64,000 nt of DNA from Thalassolituus hydrocarboniclasticus (GTDB taxonomy: Bacteria > Pseudomonadota > Gammaproteobacteria > Pseudomonadales > Oceanobacteraceae). The notes below the pieces were generated by a model, which was given only the letters and a program-made list of their open reading frames with translations, was not told the DNA's origin and ran no database searches. Each line of letters starts with the position of its first letter. The stretch's first letter is position 1. Location: positions 1,135,501-1,199,500 of the forward strand of contig NZ_CP054475.1 in assembly GCF_025345565.1 (NCBI RefSeq). Direction: 5' to 3'. Positions 7,670 through 15,273 of this stretch are shown here, one piece after another. The position numbers were made by a program, and so were the translations under genes.

Positions 7670-8219
7670 TTCTGCATTAATTATGCTTTGCAGCGCGTTG
7701 TTTTTTTCTTTATTGCTGGAGCGCCTGCTGGAAATTCTGAAAGCCCTGTACGATTTTTTTGAAGTGCGGCTGGGCTATCAGAGTTACTGGAACCGCAGCG
7801 CGCAACGTCTCAGCGAACAACTGGATGCATTACGTCAGGCCGGACGTGTACAGGCGGAGGTCAGTAAAGCGGTTAACGATTATCTGCGCACCGATTATCC
7901 GGGGCTTGAGGGAGTGGAAGCTTTATCGGCGGCGACGCTGCGTTCGCTCACCATTAAAGCCGTCAGTAAAATTCTCGCCATTATTATCGGTATATTGCTG
8001 GCGCTGCTGTTGGGCATTAATTTATTTGCCTTAATCGAACAGCTGAACAGTCAGATTGGCGGTGCCGCCTATGATGGCTATTTTTCCAGCCGTTATCTTC
8101 CCGGCTGGCTGGGAGAATGTCTGACCGGTACTGCCATTGGTCTGGGCACTGGTCCGTTGCATAAAATTATTGAGGCACTGGAAAAATCCCGCAAAAACCG
8201 CACGGATAAAGGAGCCTGA
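7656..8219 (+). CDS. inner-membrane protein paralogous to the amidase N-terminal domain
   Basis: A 187-residue protein starting inside the last codons of the amidase gene (14-base overlap) behind a GGAGG. It repeats the landmarks of the amidase N-terminal region in order: a first hydrophobic segment running into L-L-L-E-R-L-L-E-I-L-K, a charged helical stretch (about residues 40-95), a long hydrophobic segment (about 105-130) and a glycine-rich final segment with G-T-G-P-L-H-K-I-I. The shared pattern argues for a common ancestor and possibly hetero-oligomers. I do not recognise a named family. A holin-like or scaffold role is a guess. Confidence 0.75.
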   Translation: MDSFDSALIMLCSALFFSLLLERLLEILKALYDFFEVRLGYQSYWNRSAQRLSEQLDALRQAGRVQAEVSKAVNDYLRTDYPGLEGVEALSAATLRSLTIKAVSKILAIIIGILLALLLGINLFALIEQLNSQIGGAAYDGYFSSRYLPGWLGECLTGTAIGLGTGPLHKIIEALEKSRKNRTDKGA

Positions 8220-8221
8220 AC

Positions 8222-8713
8222 ATGGACAAACTGCATATTGGTTTATGGCTCGCCGAACATCTGGATACTGTGATCGGCTTTGTTTTATTGCTTGGCGCCT
8301 GTCTGATACTGCCGAAAAGTGTGCGCTGGTATGTTTTTACCGGTGGCGCAGCGTTGCTGTTGATGAATCTCTGGCAGGTGTCACGGGCGCGGGAAAAATT
8401 AAAAAAACTGGATAGTGAACGTTCTGCCCTGCAGGAGCAGCTGAGCGGATTAAAAGACGCCAGCGAGCAACTGAAGCAGCGTAATCAGGAGCTGGAAAAA
8501 CAATCGGCTGAACTTGAGCAGCAACGTCAGGCGTTATTGCAGCGCCAGCAGGATCTTGCCAGTGGCGATGCGGCATTGCAGCAACAGCAGGAAGACATTA
8601 ACCGTCAGGTTAATGCTCATACTGAGCAGCGCAATGCATTGCAGGACGAAAACCAACGCGTGCTGGATGCGCTGGCCAAACTTAAACAACTGGAAGCAAC
8701 CTCACAACTCTGA
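8222..8713 (+). CDS. inner-membrane coiled-coil protein
   Basis: A 163-residue protein with two hydrophobic segments (about residues 14-32 and 37-50) followed by roughly 100 residues of proline-free, Gln/Glu/Leu-rich heptad sequence, a long coiled coil. It starts 2 bases after the previous stop with GGAG upstream. The shape resembles phage inner-membrane spanins and other envelope tethers, but no specific family was recognised. Within the cassette it may reach from the inner membrane toward the exported coiled-coil protein encoded next. Confidence 0.72.
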   Translation: MDKLHIGLWLAEHLDTVIGFVLLLGACLILPKSVRWYVFTGGAALLLMNLWQVSRAREKLKKLDSERSALQEQLSGLKDASEQLKQRNQELEKQSAELEQQRQALLQRQQDLASGDAALQQQQEDINRQVNAHTEQRNALQDENQRVLDALAKLKQLEATSQL

Positions 8714-8723
8714 CGGAGGCAAT

Positions 8724-9365
8724 ATGCTGGCTTTAACAAGGATGGTTTTAACAAGGATGGCTTTACTGAGCAGCGTTCTCGCTGTTTTTGCCGGGCAAAG
8801 TGTACAGGCAGAAGAGACTACCTGTGAAATGCTGATCACACCGGCAAATCTCAGTCAGCAGACCATTAATGGTCAGACGGTTTATATTCTGCCTGCCGCT
8901 AAAGTACAGCAAACCCAGAATATTACCGGCTGTGTGAATTACACCGCGCTGTTGCAGAAAAATCAGGACGACAGCCGTAAAGCCAGTGCCGATATTGCTG
9001 CACTGCAGCAGCAGAATGCTGATCTGACCCAGCAGCTGGAAAAATATCGCATACTGGTGGCGGATCAGACGCAGCTGGGTGACCGTTACAGCCAGCTGAA
9101 TACTCAGTATCAGGATCAGGTTAATCAATGCCAGGCTTTAAACAACCGCCTGGTGAGCGTTGCCGGCAAGCTGGACAGATTGTCCGGAGAATACCGCAGC
9201 ATTGCCGTACAGTCGCTCAGCCGCTATCGCCTCGGAGCAGCGCTGGGGGGCGGAAGCGAAGGATTTGCCAGCCAGCTGCATGTTGGTTATGACACACTCA
9301 ATCTGTTTATTCATAATTATGATGATAAAACCAGCGCGTTAATCGGTGCCGAGCTGCGTTTTTAA
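8724..9365 (+). CDS. exported coiled-coil protein with beta-rich C-terminus
   Basis: A 213-residue product with a signal peptide ending near A-G-Q-S-V-Q-A, a periplasmic region with two cysteines, a coiled-coil region (about 75-155) and a C-terminal glycine-rich part (G-A-A-L-G-G-G...) with alternating strands, ending in Arg-Phe, as in short outer-membrane-associated domains. A GGAGG lies before the ATG at 8724. A 15-base tandem duplication near the start (T-R-M repeated) creates a second possible ATG at 8742 and a third at 8757. It completes the amidase cassette. Function is unknown; an outer-envelope partner is inferred from topology and position. Confidence 0.7.
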   Translation: MLALTRMVLTRMALLSSVLAVFAGQSVQAEETTCEMLITPANLSQQTINGQTVYILPAAKVQQTQNITGCVNYTALLQKNQDDSRKASADIAALQQQNADLTQQLEKYRILVADQTQLGDRYSQLNTQYQDQVNQCQALNNRLVSVAGKLDRLSGEYRSIAVQSLSRYRLGAALGGGSEGFASQLHVGYDTLNLFIHNYDDKTSALIGAELRF

Positions 9366-9391
9366 GACGCAGTCCGACCGATTGAATACCG

Positions 9392-10729
9392 TTAATGTTG
9401 CTGGCTGCGTTGTGGAAAGGTCAGCATAACCTGTTCTGTGGTGGCACCACTTTCATCATTGGGGGTGGTGATCATCCTTACCTGAATATCATCATCAAGT
9501 GTGATATGCGCAAATCCCCAAACCATGCCCTGCATCCACAGCTCCTGATATTCAGCGTAGGTTTTTTTCTGATAGGCCTGAAACGGCGTATGAATTGGCC
9601 GCTGCTTTGCCGCGGCACCTGAAACAATAATCGGCAGTGGTTTTAATTCTTTTCCGTTTGCACCGTTATATTGCTGGCAGTCATCCTGATGCGCTTCCAG
9701 ATCATGCTCATGCCCGGCCAGATACAGATCGGCAAACTCGCACAGCATCGGCATTAATAACGGGCGCAGGGCGCGGGCCTCTTCAAACTTACTGCCACCG
9801 GATGACCAGAGCGGATGATGTCCGGCAACAATTTTCCAGCGTGCTGAAGACTGCTTCAGGGCATTTTCCAGCCAGTCTAACTGCTGCTTTTCCTGTCCCT
9901 GTGGTTTCTGCCAGTCAGCATAGTGTTCCAGACTGTTGTGCTTTTTTTCGCTGCCGTCAGGGTTGAGCTTGTCTTTTAAAACCGTTGTTCCGGCCAGCAA
10001 TAAATTGGTATCAATAACAAAGAACTCGGCATCACCGCGATTAAAAGAATAAAACCCGGGTTGTGGTAAGACCATTTTATTTTCGTCACGGCTGGCCCAG
10101 GCAATCTGTGCATCGCGACCGGCGCGGGACGTTTGCCAGTCATGGTTGCCCAGTACGCCGTAAATACGGAAATCATCATGGCTGCTGACCAGTTGGCGGA
10201 AAGGCAGGTCGAGAATATCGAGAAAACGCTGTTCGTCACGCTCACTGCCATCGCCACCGGCCGGATAAATATTGTCGCCCAGCATCAGTGAAAAATCACA
10301 GCGCCTGCTCCGGCAATACTGAGTCATCGCCTGTGCTACAGCATTCAGTCCGGTGCGCTCAACGACATAATCTGTGCCACTGAGACGATGCATTGGCGGT
10401 GCGACAAAATCTGCGGGCGGCAGGCCTTTCTTTTTCCAGGCAGCGCGTTCGCTGAGCAAAAATTGCTCGCGGGTTTGCGGGTTATTTAAGCTCGACTGTT
10501 TTGGATAATCGTAATGGTAACCGCTGTCACCAAAGGCAAGAAAGGCAACGGCTTGCTGGTTGCTGACCGCAGATTCTTTATCGGCCAGCTGATTTACAGG
10601 CATATCATTAGTGACCACAGGAGCGGTCGCTATGGGGTTGTTCTGACAGGCCGCCAGCAGTGCTGAAGCCGTGGATATCAGTACAAAAGCGCGCAGTTTT
10701 TTCTGCCTGAATTGCAGTCGCAGTGTCAT
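9392..10729 (-). CDS. lipoprotein metallophosphoesterase (acid-phosphatase-like)
   Basis: A 445-residue protein with a lipoprotein signal (L-L-A-A-C, Cys28) and a calcineurin-like phosphoesterase domain. The five metal/phosphate blocks are visible: G-D-S-G (67-70), G-D-N (151-153), G-N-H-D (194-197), G-H-H-P (303-306) and G-H-E-H-D (339-343). The pattern resembles purple/tartrate-resistant acid phosphatases, which remove phosphate from organic esters. It would sit in the periplasm, tethered to a membrane. A paralogue without lipobox lies at 59819-60853. It is transcribed alone, convergent with the amidase cassette; only 26 bases separate the stops. Confidence 0.85.
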   Translation of the reverse strand: MTLRLQFRQKKLRAFVLISTASALLAACQNNPIATAPVVTNDMPVNQLADKESAVSNQQAVAFLAFGDSGYHYDYPKQSSLNNPQTREQFLLSERAAWKKKGLPPADFVAPPMHRLSGTDYVVERTGLNAVAQAMTQYCRSRRCDFSLMLGDNIYPAGGDGSERDEQRFLDILDLPFRQLVSSHDDFRIYGVLGNHDWQTSRAGRDAQIAWASRDENKMVLPQPGFYSFNRGDAEFFVIDTNLLLAGTTVLKDKLNPDGSEKKHNSLEHYADWQKPQGQEKQQLDWLENALKQSSARWKIVAGHHPLWSSGGSKFEEARALRPLLMPMLCEFADLYLAGHEHDLEAHQDDCQQYNGANGKELKPLPIIVSGAAAKQRPIHTPFQAYQKKTYAEYQELWMQGMVWGFAHITLDDDIQVRMITTPNDESGATTEQVMLTFPQRSQQH

Positions 10730-11066
10730 TTCATTCTCCGGTTAAGACCATTTTCCGCTGTTGTAGCATGGGTAACGCAGAGAATGGATGACAGTGGGGG
10801 TCTGTTTGGCTCAGGGTAATTGGGGTTTTGGTTGTTGGCAGGGTGTTAATCGGTTTTTTATCAGGAATAAGAAGGAGAATTCCGGGCGGATATCTTTCTG
10901 CTCTTCAGGCTAAAGGCTTACAAGCGTGCTCTTGCGGTCATACTCCGGAGTGGTTAAAGTGCAGGGCAGAAATGCTGGTAAAGGATGTCGCCAGTGTTGC
11001 CTGTTGTGATCTGTGGGTTTTCCTTACAGGACATAATCGGGCGCTAATAATGATAAGGAGTGTCGT
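10730..11066. other. intergenic, no feature supported
   Basis: A 337-base stretch between divergent genes. An 80-codon frame across it has no ribosome site or recognisable domain and I do not call it. The right end supplies the AAGGAG site for the next gene. No hairpin or clear promoter was identified. Confidence 0.5.
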
Positions 11067-11708
11067 ATGAAAATATTCTCAGCTGCTTTTTCCCGCCTTT
11101 TTAACTGCCAGGCCCGCATGGCTGTTGCTTCCTGTTTTTCTGTACTGATATTAATGCTGTCAGTACAGGCTCAGGCGCGGACCATTGCCGATACCGAATT
11201 TCCCGATGTGATTGAAGCGACCGGTGAGTTTCCGCAGATGACACTGAATGGCGCCTCGGTGCGTAAATATTATTACGTGGTCGATATGTATGTGGGTTTG
11301 CTGTATATGCAGAACCCGGGACGCTCTGAACAGGCCGTGATTAATGATGAGGGCTACAAACGTATGGTATTCCACACGCTGCTGCCGCGTGCCAGCGGCC
11401 GTCGTGTTGCCAAGGCGCTGTACGATGCATTGAACCTCAGCAACGAAGAAGCCGAGGCATTAGGTGCACCGATTGACGAAGTCATTGAGATGTTCGATGT
11501 CAGCATGAAAAGCGGTGACGAAACCCACGTCGAATACGTACCCGGTGTTGGCACCCGCATTATCGTTAAAAATGAAGTACGCGGTGTGATTGCCAGCAAA
11601 CGTTTGTTTGATGCGTTTCTGGGAATCTGGATTGGCGCCAAGCCGTTCAGCGAAACCTTTAAAGCAGAAATTCTGGGTACCGAAAATGCCCTGATTGCGC
11701 ATGAATAG
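11067..11708 (+). CDS. exported chalcone-isomerase-family protein
   Basis: A 213-residue protein with a signal peptide (cleavage expected near A-Q-A-R) and a chalcone isomerase-like domain: G-A-S-V-R-K-Y-Y-Y-V-V-D-M-Y-V-G-L-L-Y, then K-R-M-V-F-H-T-L-L-P-R, and a C-terminal G-I-W-I-G segment. Bacterial members of this domain family are periplasmic and mostly lack the catalytic residues of plant enzymes; a lipid or fatty-acid binding role has been suggested for the fold. The start is supported by AAGGAG. No operon partner is evident. Confidence 0.8.
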   Translation: MKIFSAAFSRLFNCQARMAVASCFSVLILMLSVQAQARTIADTEFPDVIEATGEFPQMTLNGASVRKYYYVVDMYVGLLYMQNPGRSEQAVINDEGYKRMVFHTLLPRASGRRVAKALYDALNLSNEEAEALGAPIDEVIEMFDVSMKSGDETHVEYVPGVGTRIIVKNEVRGVIASKRLFDAFLGIWIGAKPFSETFKAEILGTENALIAHE

Positions 11709-11857
11709 CTGCACATAAACAGCCGTACATAAGCAATACCATTCAAAACATAATACCGGCATAAAACGGCCTGCATGCAGCGACACAATCCGTCGCTGCT
11801 GCTCCTCTCTTTCTTCTTCCTGTTTTACACTGCACGCAAAATTCTGAGAGTTCAGCC

Positions 11858-12295
11858 ATGAACGACTGGTTATTTGTCTACGGTACTCTGCAACAGCACT
11901 GGCTGGCGGATGAATCGAAGTGGCCTGCCGCCGCCGATAAACAGGCATTACGGCAACTGCGCCGCGCCCTGCAGCAGCAGGCACGCTGGTGCGGGCCGGC
12001 ACAGATCCGGGGCCGGCTGTATCGTGTGGCTCATTATCCGGGGCTGATCTGTGATCCGCGCGGTGACTGGATCAATGGCGACCTGTACGCCTTACGCCAG
12101 CCACAGAGCCTGTTGCCACTACTGGATGCCTATGAAGAATGCAGCCCGGCTTTTCCGCAACCGCATGAGTATCAGCGCGTGCGCTGCCCGGTGCAGGTTA
12201 TGGCGGAGAATGGTCAGCGGGCGCTGACAAGACGCGCCTGGGTGTATCGCTATAACCGTTCTGTGGCGGGGTTGGAGCCGCTGGCGGGTTACTGA
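11858..12295 (+). CDS. gamma-glutamylcyclotransferase/AIG2-like family protein
   Basis: A 145-residue cytoplasmic protein beginning F-V-Y-G-T-L, the glycine loop that defines the gamma-glutamylcyclotransferase-like (YtfP/AIG2) fold. It continues with G-R-L-Y-R-V, Y-P-G-L and a D-A-Y-E-E-C segment whose glutamate is at the position of the catalytic acid in this family. Relatives cyclise gamma-glutamyl amines or peptides, but many are uncharacterised. It lies immediately upstream of the dispersed repeat and the acquired ATPase gene. Confidence 0.82.
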   Translation: MNDWLFVYGTLQQHWLADESKWPAAADKQALRQLRRALQQQARWCGPAQIRGRLYRVAHYPGLICDPRGDWINGDLYALRQPQSLLPLLDAYEECSPAFPQPHEYQRVRCPVQVMAENGQRALTRRAWVYRYNRSVAGLEPLAGY

Positions 12296-12370
12296 AAAAC
12301 GCTTCACGGCTTAACGGTTTTTTAATCATCGGGTAGGGTGGGCACTGCCCACCGGCGATAACAAAAAACA

Positions 12371-12615
12371 GTGTTTTTAACATCCTGGCCTGTTGCCTCC
12401 CAGGGGAACTTATCCCCTTGCCGGCGGGCCGACCCCAGCTTTGCGCTTTCTGGGCCGTTACCCTTGAAACCTTGATATTTACTGGCCGCGCGCCTCATCG
12501 GCCATCCATGGCCGGAGCCACTTGTCCGCATCCCTGCGGACAGATCAGACATATCTGCGGTTTCTTCGGCGGCCCCAGAGGCGCAGAAAACCATCACCGC
12601 ACTGCCGCTTTTCAC
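12371..12615 (-). repeat. dispersed repeat, copy B (inverted relative to copy A)
   Basis: Reverse complement of most of 2300-2605, lacking about 60 internal bases. It keeps the same palindromes. It forms the left shoulder of the AT-rich ATPase locus. Next to it, 12337-12353 forms a small GGTGGGC/GCCCACC hairpin. Confidence 0.8.
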
Positions 12616-12871
12616 ACAGAGAGTGACTTTCCTGTTAGTTTCTTACCGCAGCAGGTCAGTTGCCCGCTATCAATCACCGTTTGTAACGAAATCGGACAGC
12701 TTTATATTCGCGCTTGCCCGTTTGGTCAGAGGGTAGTAACTTAATCGTCAAATAAATCAATAGCTTGCCCTCAGATTTACAAGAGGGGTTTACAAGCGGG
12801 GTGTAAAGTTAGCTGCACAGTAAACATGAATTAACAGGCGTGCGCGTCTTTCTGGAAGGGATTTTCAAGTT
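12616..12871. other. AT-shifted intergenic segment upstream of the ATPase locus
   Basis: Base composition drops here compared with the genes to the left. No family or RNA was recognised. It presumably carries the promoter of the small reading frame and ATPase gene that follow. Confidence 0.4.
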
Positions 12872-13003
12872 ATGAAAGATTTCTTAGAAGAGCCAGTGAG
12901 TTACACAGGCTTTCTTAAAGGCGTGGCCCAAGATAAATACGCACGTACACTAATACAATTTTCAGTGCTAAAGGATGCCGAGGATCAATATGGATTTAGA
13001 TAA
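12872..13003 (+). CDS. 43-codon small reading frame overlapping the ATPase start
   Basis: ATG at 12872, with a purine-rich GGAAGGG about 11 bases upstream, runs to a TAA at 13001-13003 and overlaps the ATPase gene by 14 bases in another frame. The product is hydrophilic, with acidic ends and no recognisable domain. It could be a small partner, a translational coupler, the eroded end of a longer gene, or chance. Coding status is uncertain. Confidence 0.35.
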   Translation: MKDFLEEPVSYTGFLKGVAQDKYARTLIQFSVLKDAEDQYGFR

Positions 13004-15125
13004 GTTTTCAAAAATTTCAGAGTCTCTTCGGCAGTATAGAAGAGCTGAACTTCGAGATTTCGAGAGCGATATTGGTGCCAAGCCTATTGAAAAACTCTAT
13101 GTGGATGCACTGCCTGGTAACGCAGTTCTTAACTCTGTCTTGTCTAGTAATACGACGTTCTTACTGGGTAGGAAAGGCACAGGGAAGAGTACTGTTTTTG
13201 CTAAGGCTCAATCTTCATTGCGTGGAAAAAGCGAAATAATATCGGTATATATAGACGTAAAATCATTGATAGAAGTCTTAGATTCGAATACTTCGCCTGT
13301 TGTTGAACTGGAGTCTATGGGGATTTCGATAGTTGCTTATCGCACTCACCTATTAAGAAAGGCAATGCTAGGTCGAGTTATATCTGAGCTTCTGAAAGAA
13401 ATAAGAGCTAACTCAGAAAAGCTTACTTTATTGGATCGATGGAGGGGCAAGAAAAAACAGTACGATGAGCTTATGCACTGTTTGAGTAGTATATCTGAAC
13501 GTGTCAGGTCATCCAGGCTTGAGCAGCATGAGATTCCAATTCTTCAAAGGATTAGTCAACAGATTCGAGTTAAAAAGCAACAAGAGAACTCTTATCAAAA
13601 ATCTGATTCGGCTCGGGTTGGGGGTAAAGCATCCTTGACTCAAGCAGAAATGAACGCAGAGTTGAATGAGTCGTCAGTCGACTTCGATAAGACTTTGGAT
13701 GATACTGAGATTTATAACGAATATTCTGATGTAGTTTTAAAATCTTTTCCTTTTGGGGAGATTATTGAAGAAATACAAACGCTAATATCAGAGGCTGGCC
13801 TTTTAAGGCTCGTTGTTTTTTTTGATGATTTTTCAGAGCTTAACTTCGTCGATCAGAGATTGTTTGTTGATGTTGTTCTGTCACCGTTAAACAATTCAAG
13901 TAATGAGACTATTAAGCTGAAGGTTGCAGCCTACCCTGGACGAGTCTACTACGGTAAAATTGATCCTGGGAAAGCGGATACAATTAGTTTGGATTTTTCT
14001 GATTTGTATGAAGCATCCGAGGTTCAAGAAATGGAAAGATCGGCAGCAAGTTATGCAGAAAGACTTCTTGTTGCCCGCTTTGATGCTTTTGAAGTAAGTA
14101 TGAATGATTATTTTGATTTTAGCTCGGAGATTGAGCGTATTGAAATGATGAGGCTGATTTTTCAGGCGTCATTTAATGTGCCTAGAATAATTGGCCATCT
14201 TCTCCATACACTCTATTTGGATAGAATTTCAAAATCTCAGAAAATTACAAACGCTTCGATTAGGCTTGCTTCCAAAAAATATTATGAAGGAACTATAGAG
14301 AAATACTTCGATCGAATGAATCGATACGCCTTAGAACCATTCGAGAATAAGCTTGATAGGCACAACCAAAATGAGTTGTTAAGGTACTTGATTAATGAGG
14401 CTAAGGAAGTTAGGCGAAAAATATCTAGTGGAGATGTTGGTGGTGGATATTTTATTAATATTAAAGGTACGCCGCCTACAAGTCATTTTACTGTGATTCC
14501 TGGTCTTGAAGAAGTGCTTGCATCTTTGGAACAAAACTTTTTTGTATCTCGCTATAAAAATATGAGAGACAAAAATGGAAATGGTGTTATTGCTTACGCT
14601 CTGTTCTTAGGTTTGTGCGAAAGTGAAAGAATGGTTTGGGGGTACCCTGAGGGTAGAGAGTTTAGACATTATTTTCAGCAAAGGTGTTTCGAATATACGA
14701 GAGCAATTCATCAGTTTCTTTCGAGAAATCAGACAATTAAGTGCAATTATTGTGGAGCTTGCCACCCCATGGAGATCAAGGCCAGCTTGGAGCTCTATAA
14801 ATGGAAGTGTCCAGAGTGTGCTGAAGGTATATGTGGAATCACTAATTTAGCGGAAGATTTCAAAGATGAAGTTGAGAAACTGGATAAAGAAATCATGCTT
14901 GAACCAGTTGAGTTGGAAATCGTAAGTATTCTTCATGACGAATCTAAACGAATGAGAGCTGGTGAAATATCTGCTCTCATCGATAAAACGCATCAGCTTG
15001 TAGGTCGGCGAACTAGCAAGCTCCGAGACATGGGGCTGATCATAAAAGAACAAGATCATGATGGGCATATGAAAAGTAATCTTACAGTGAGGTGCGAAGA
15101 AACCTACTTCGGAGAAAAGCACTGA
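12990..15125 (+). CDS. large P-loop ATPase with zinc ribbon and winged-helix tail, probable acquired gene
   Basis: The 711-residue product has Walker A G-R-K-G-T-G-K-S-T (60-68) and Walker B L-V-V-F-F-D-D-F-S-E (274-283), separated by a long charged insertion (about 125-245), then an all-helical region. A zinc ribbon follows: C585-x2-C588-x2-C591 with C607-x2-C610. A winged-helix-like end (about 635-700) closes the protein. This suits a STAND/ORC-like ATPase acting on nucleic acid or signalling; it also recalls Sll1717-type ATPases (low certainty). The ATG at 12990 has GAGGA upstream, whereas the ATG at 12975 has none. Codon use is AT-rich, unlike both neighbours, and the gene sits alone between conserved genes beside a dispersed repeat. 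A defence role is inference. Confidence 0.75.
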   Translation: MDLDKFSKISESLRQYRRAELRDFESDIGAKPIEKLYVDALPGNAVLNSVLSSNTTFLLGRKGTGKSTVFAKAQSSLRGKSEIISVYIDVKSLIEVLDSNTSPVVELESMGISIVAYRTHLLRKAMLGRVISELLKEIRANSEKLTLLDRWRGKKKQYDELMHCLSSISERVRSSRLEQHEIPILQRISQQIRVKKQQENSYQKSDSARVGGKASLTQAEMNAELNESSVDFDKTLDDTEIYNEYSDVVLKSFPFGEIIEEIQTLISEAGLLRLVVFFDDFSELNFVDQRLFVDVVLSPLNNSSNETIKLKVAAYPGRVYYGKIDPGKADTISLDFSDLYEASEVQEMERSAASYAERLLVARFDAFEVSMNDYFDFSSEIERIEMMRLIFQASFNVPRIIGHLLHTLYLDRISKSQKITNASIRLASKKYYEGTIEKYFDRMNRYALEPFENKLDRHNQNELLRYLINEAKEVRRKISSGDVGGGYFINIKGTPPTSHFTVIPGLEEVLASLEQNFFVSRYKNMRDKNGNGVIAYALFLGLCESERMVWGYPEGREFRHYFQQRCFEYTRAIHQFLSRNQTIKCNYCGACHPMEIKASLELYKWKCPECAEGICGITNLAEDFKDEVEKLDKEIMLEPVELEIVSILHDESKRMRAGEISALIDKTHQLVGRRTSKLRDMGLIIKEQDHDGHMKSNLTVRCEETYFGEKH

Positions 15126-15139
15126 ACAAGTCAAAGCAC

Positions 15140-15163
15140 CCGGATGCAGCAAAGCTGCTCCGG
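15140..15163. repeat. bulged hairpin after the ATPase gene
   Basis: CCGGA and GCAGC (one extra T between them) pair with GCTGC and TCCGG around an AAA loop. No T-run follows, so it is not a standard intrinsic terminator. Confidence 0.5.
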
Positions 15164-15234
15164 TTATGAGGCGCTAAGCCCTCCACCCCAATCGCTACAA
15201 CATCACAGATTAAAACACTAACCAATTAAGCTTC

Positions 15235-15263
15235 AGCCGGAGTGACACCCCGTCACTCCGGCT
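15235..15263. terminator. 12-bp-stem hairpin between convergent genes
   Basis: Perfect stem 15235-15246 with 15252-15263 and a 5-base loop, lying between the ATPase and the convergent methyltransferase gene. It lacks a long T-run, so terminator function is tentative. Its inner stem and loop resemble the hairpin at 1929-1961. Confidence 0.5.
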
Positions 15264-15273
15264 ATAAAACCGC

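Noticed and set aside
10828-11070. 80-codon frame between the phosphoesterase and chalcone-isomerase-like genes
   Set aside because: No ribosome site, odd composition and no recognisable feature.
15126-15170. Possible integron attC site (bulged hairpin after the AT-rich ATPase)
   Set aside because: The bulged stem is suggestive, but I could not find matching RYYYAAC/GTTRRRY core sites at both ends.
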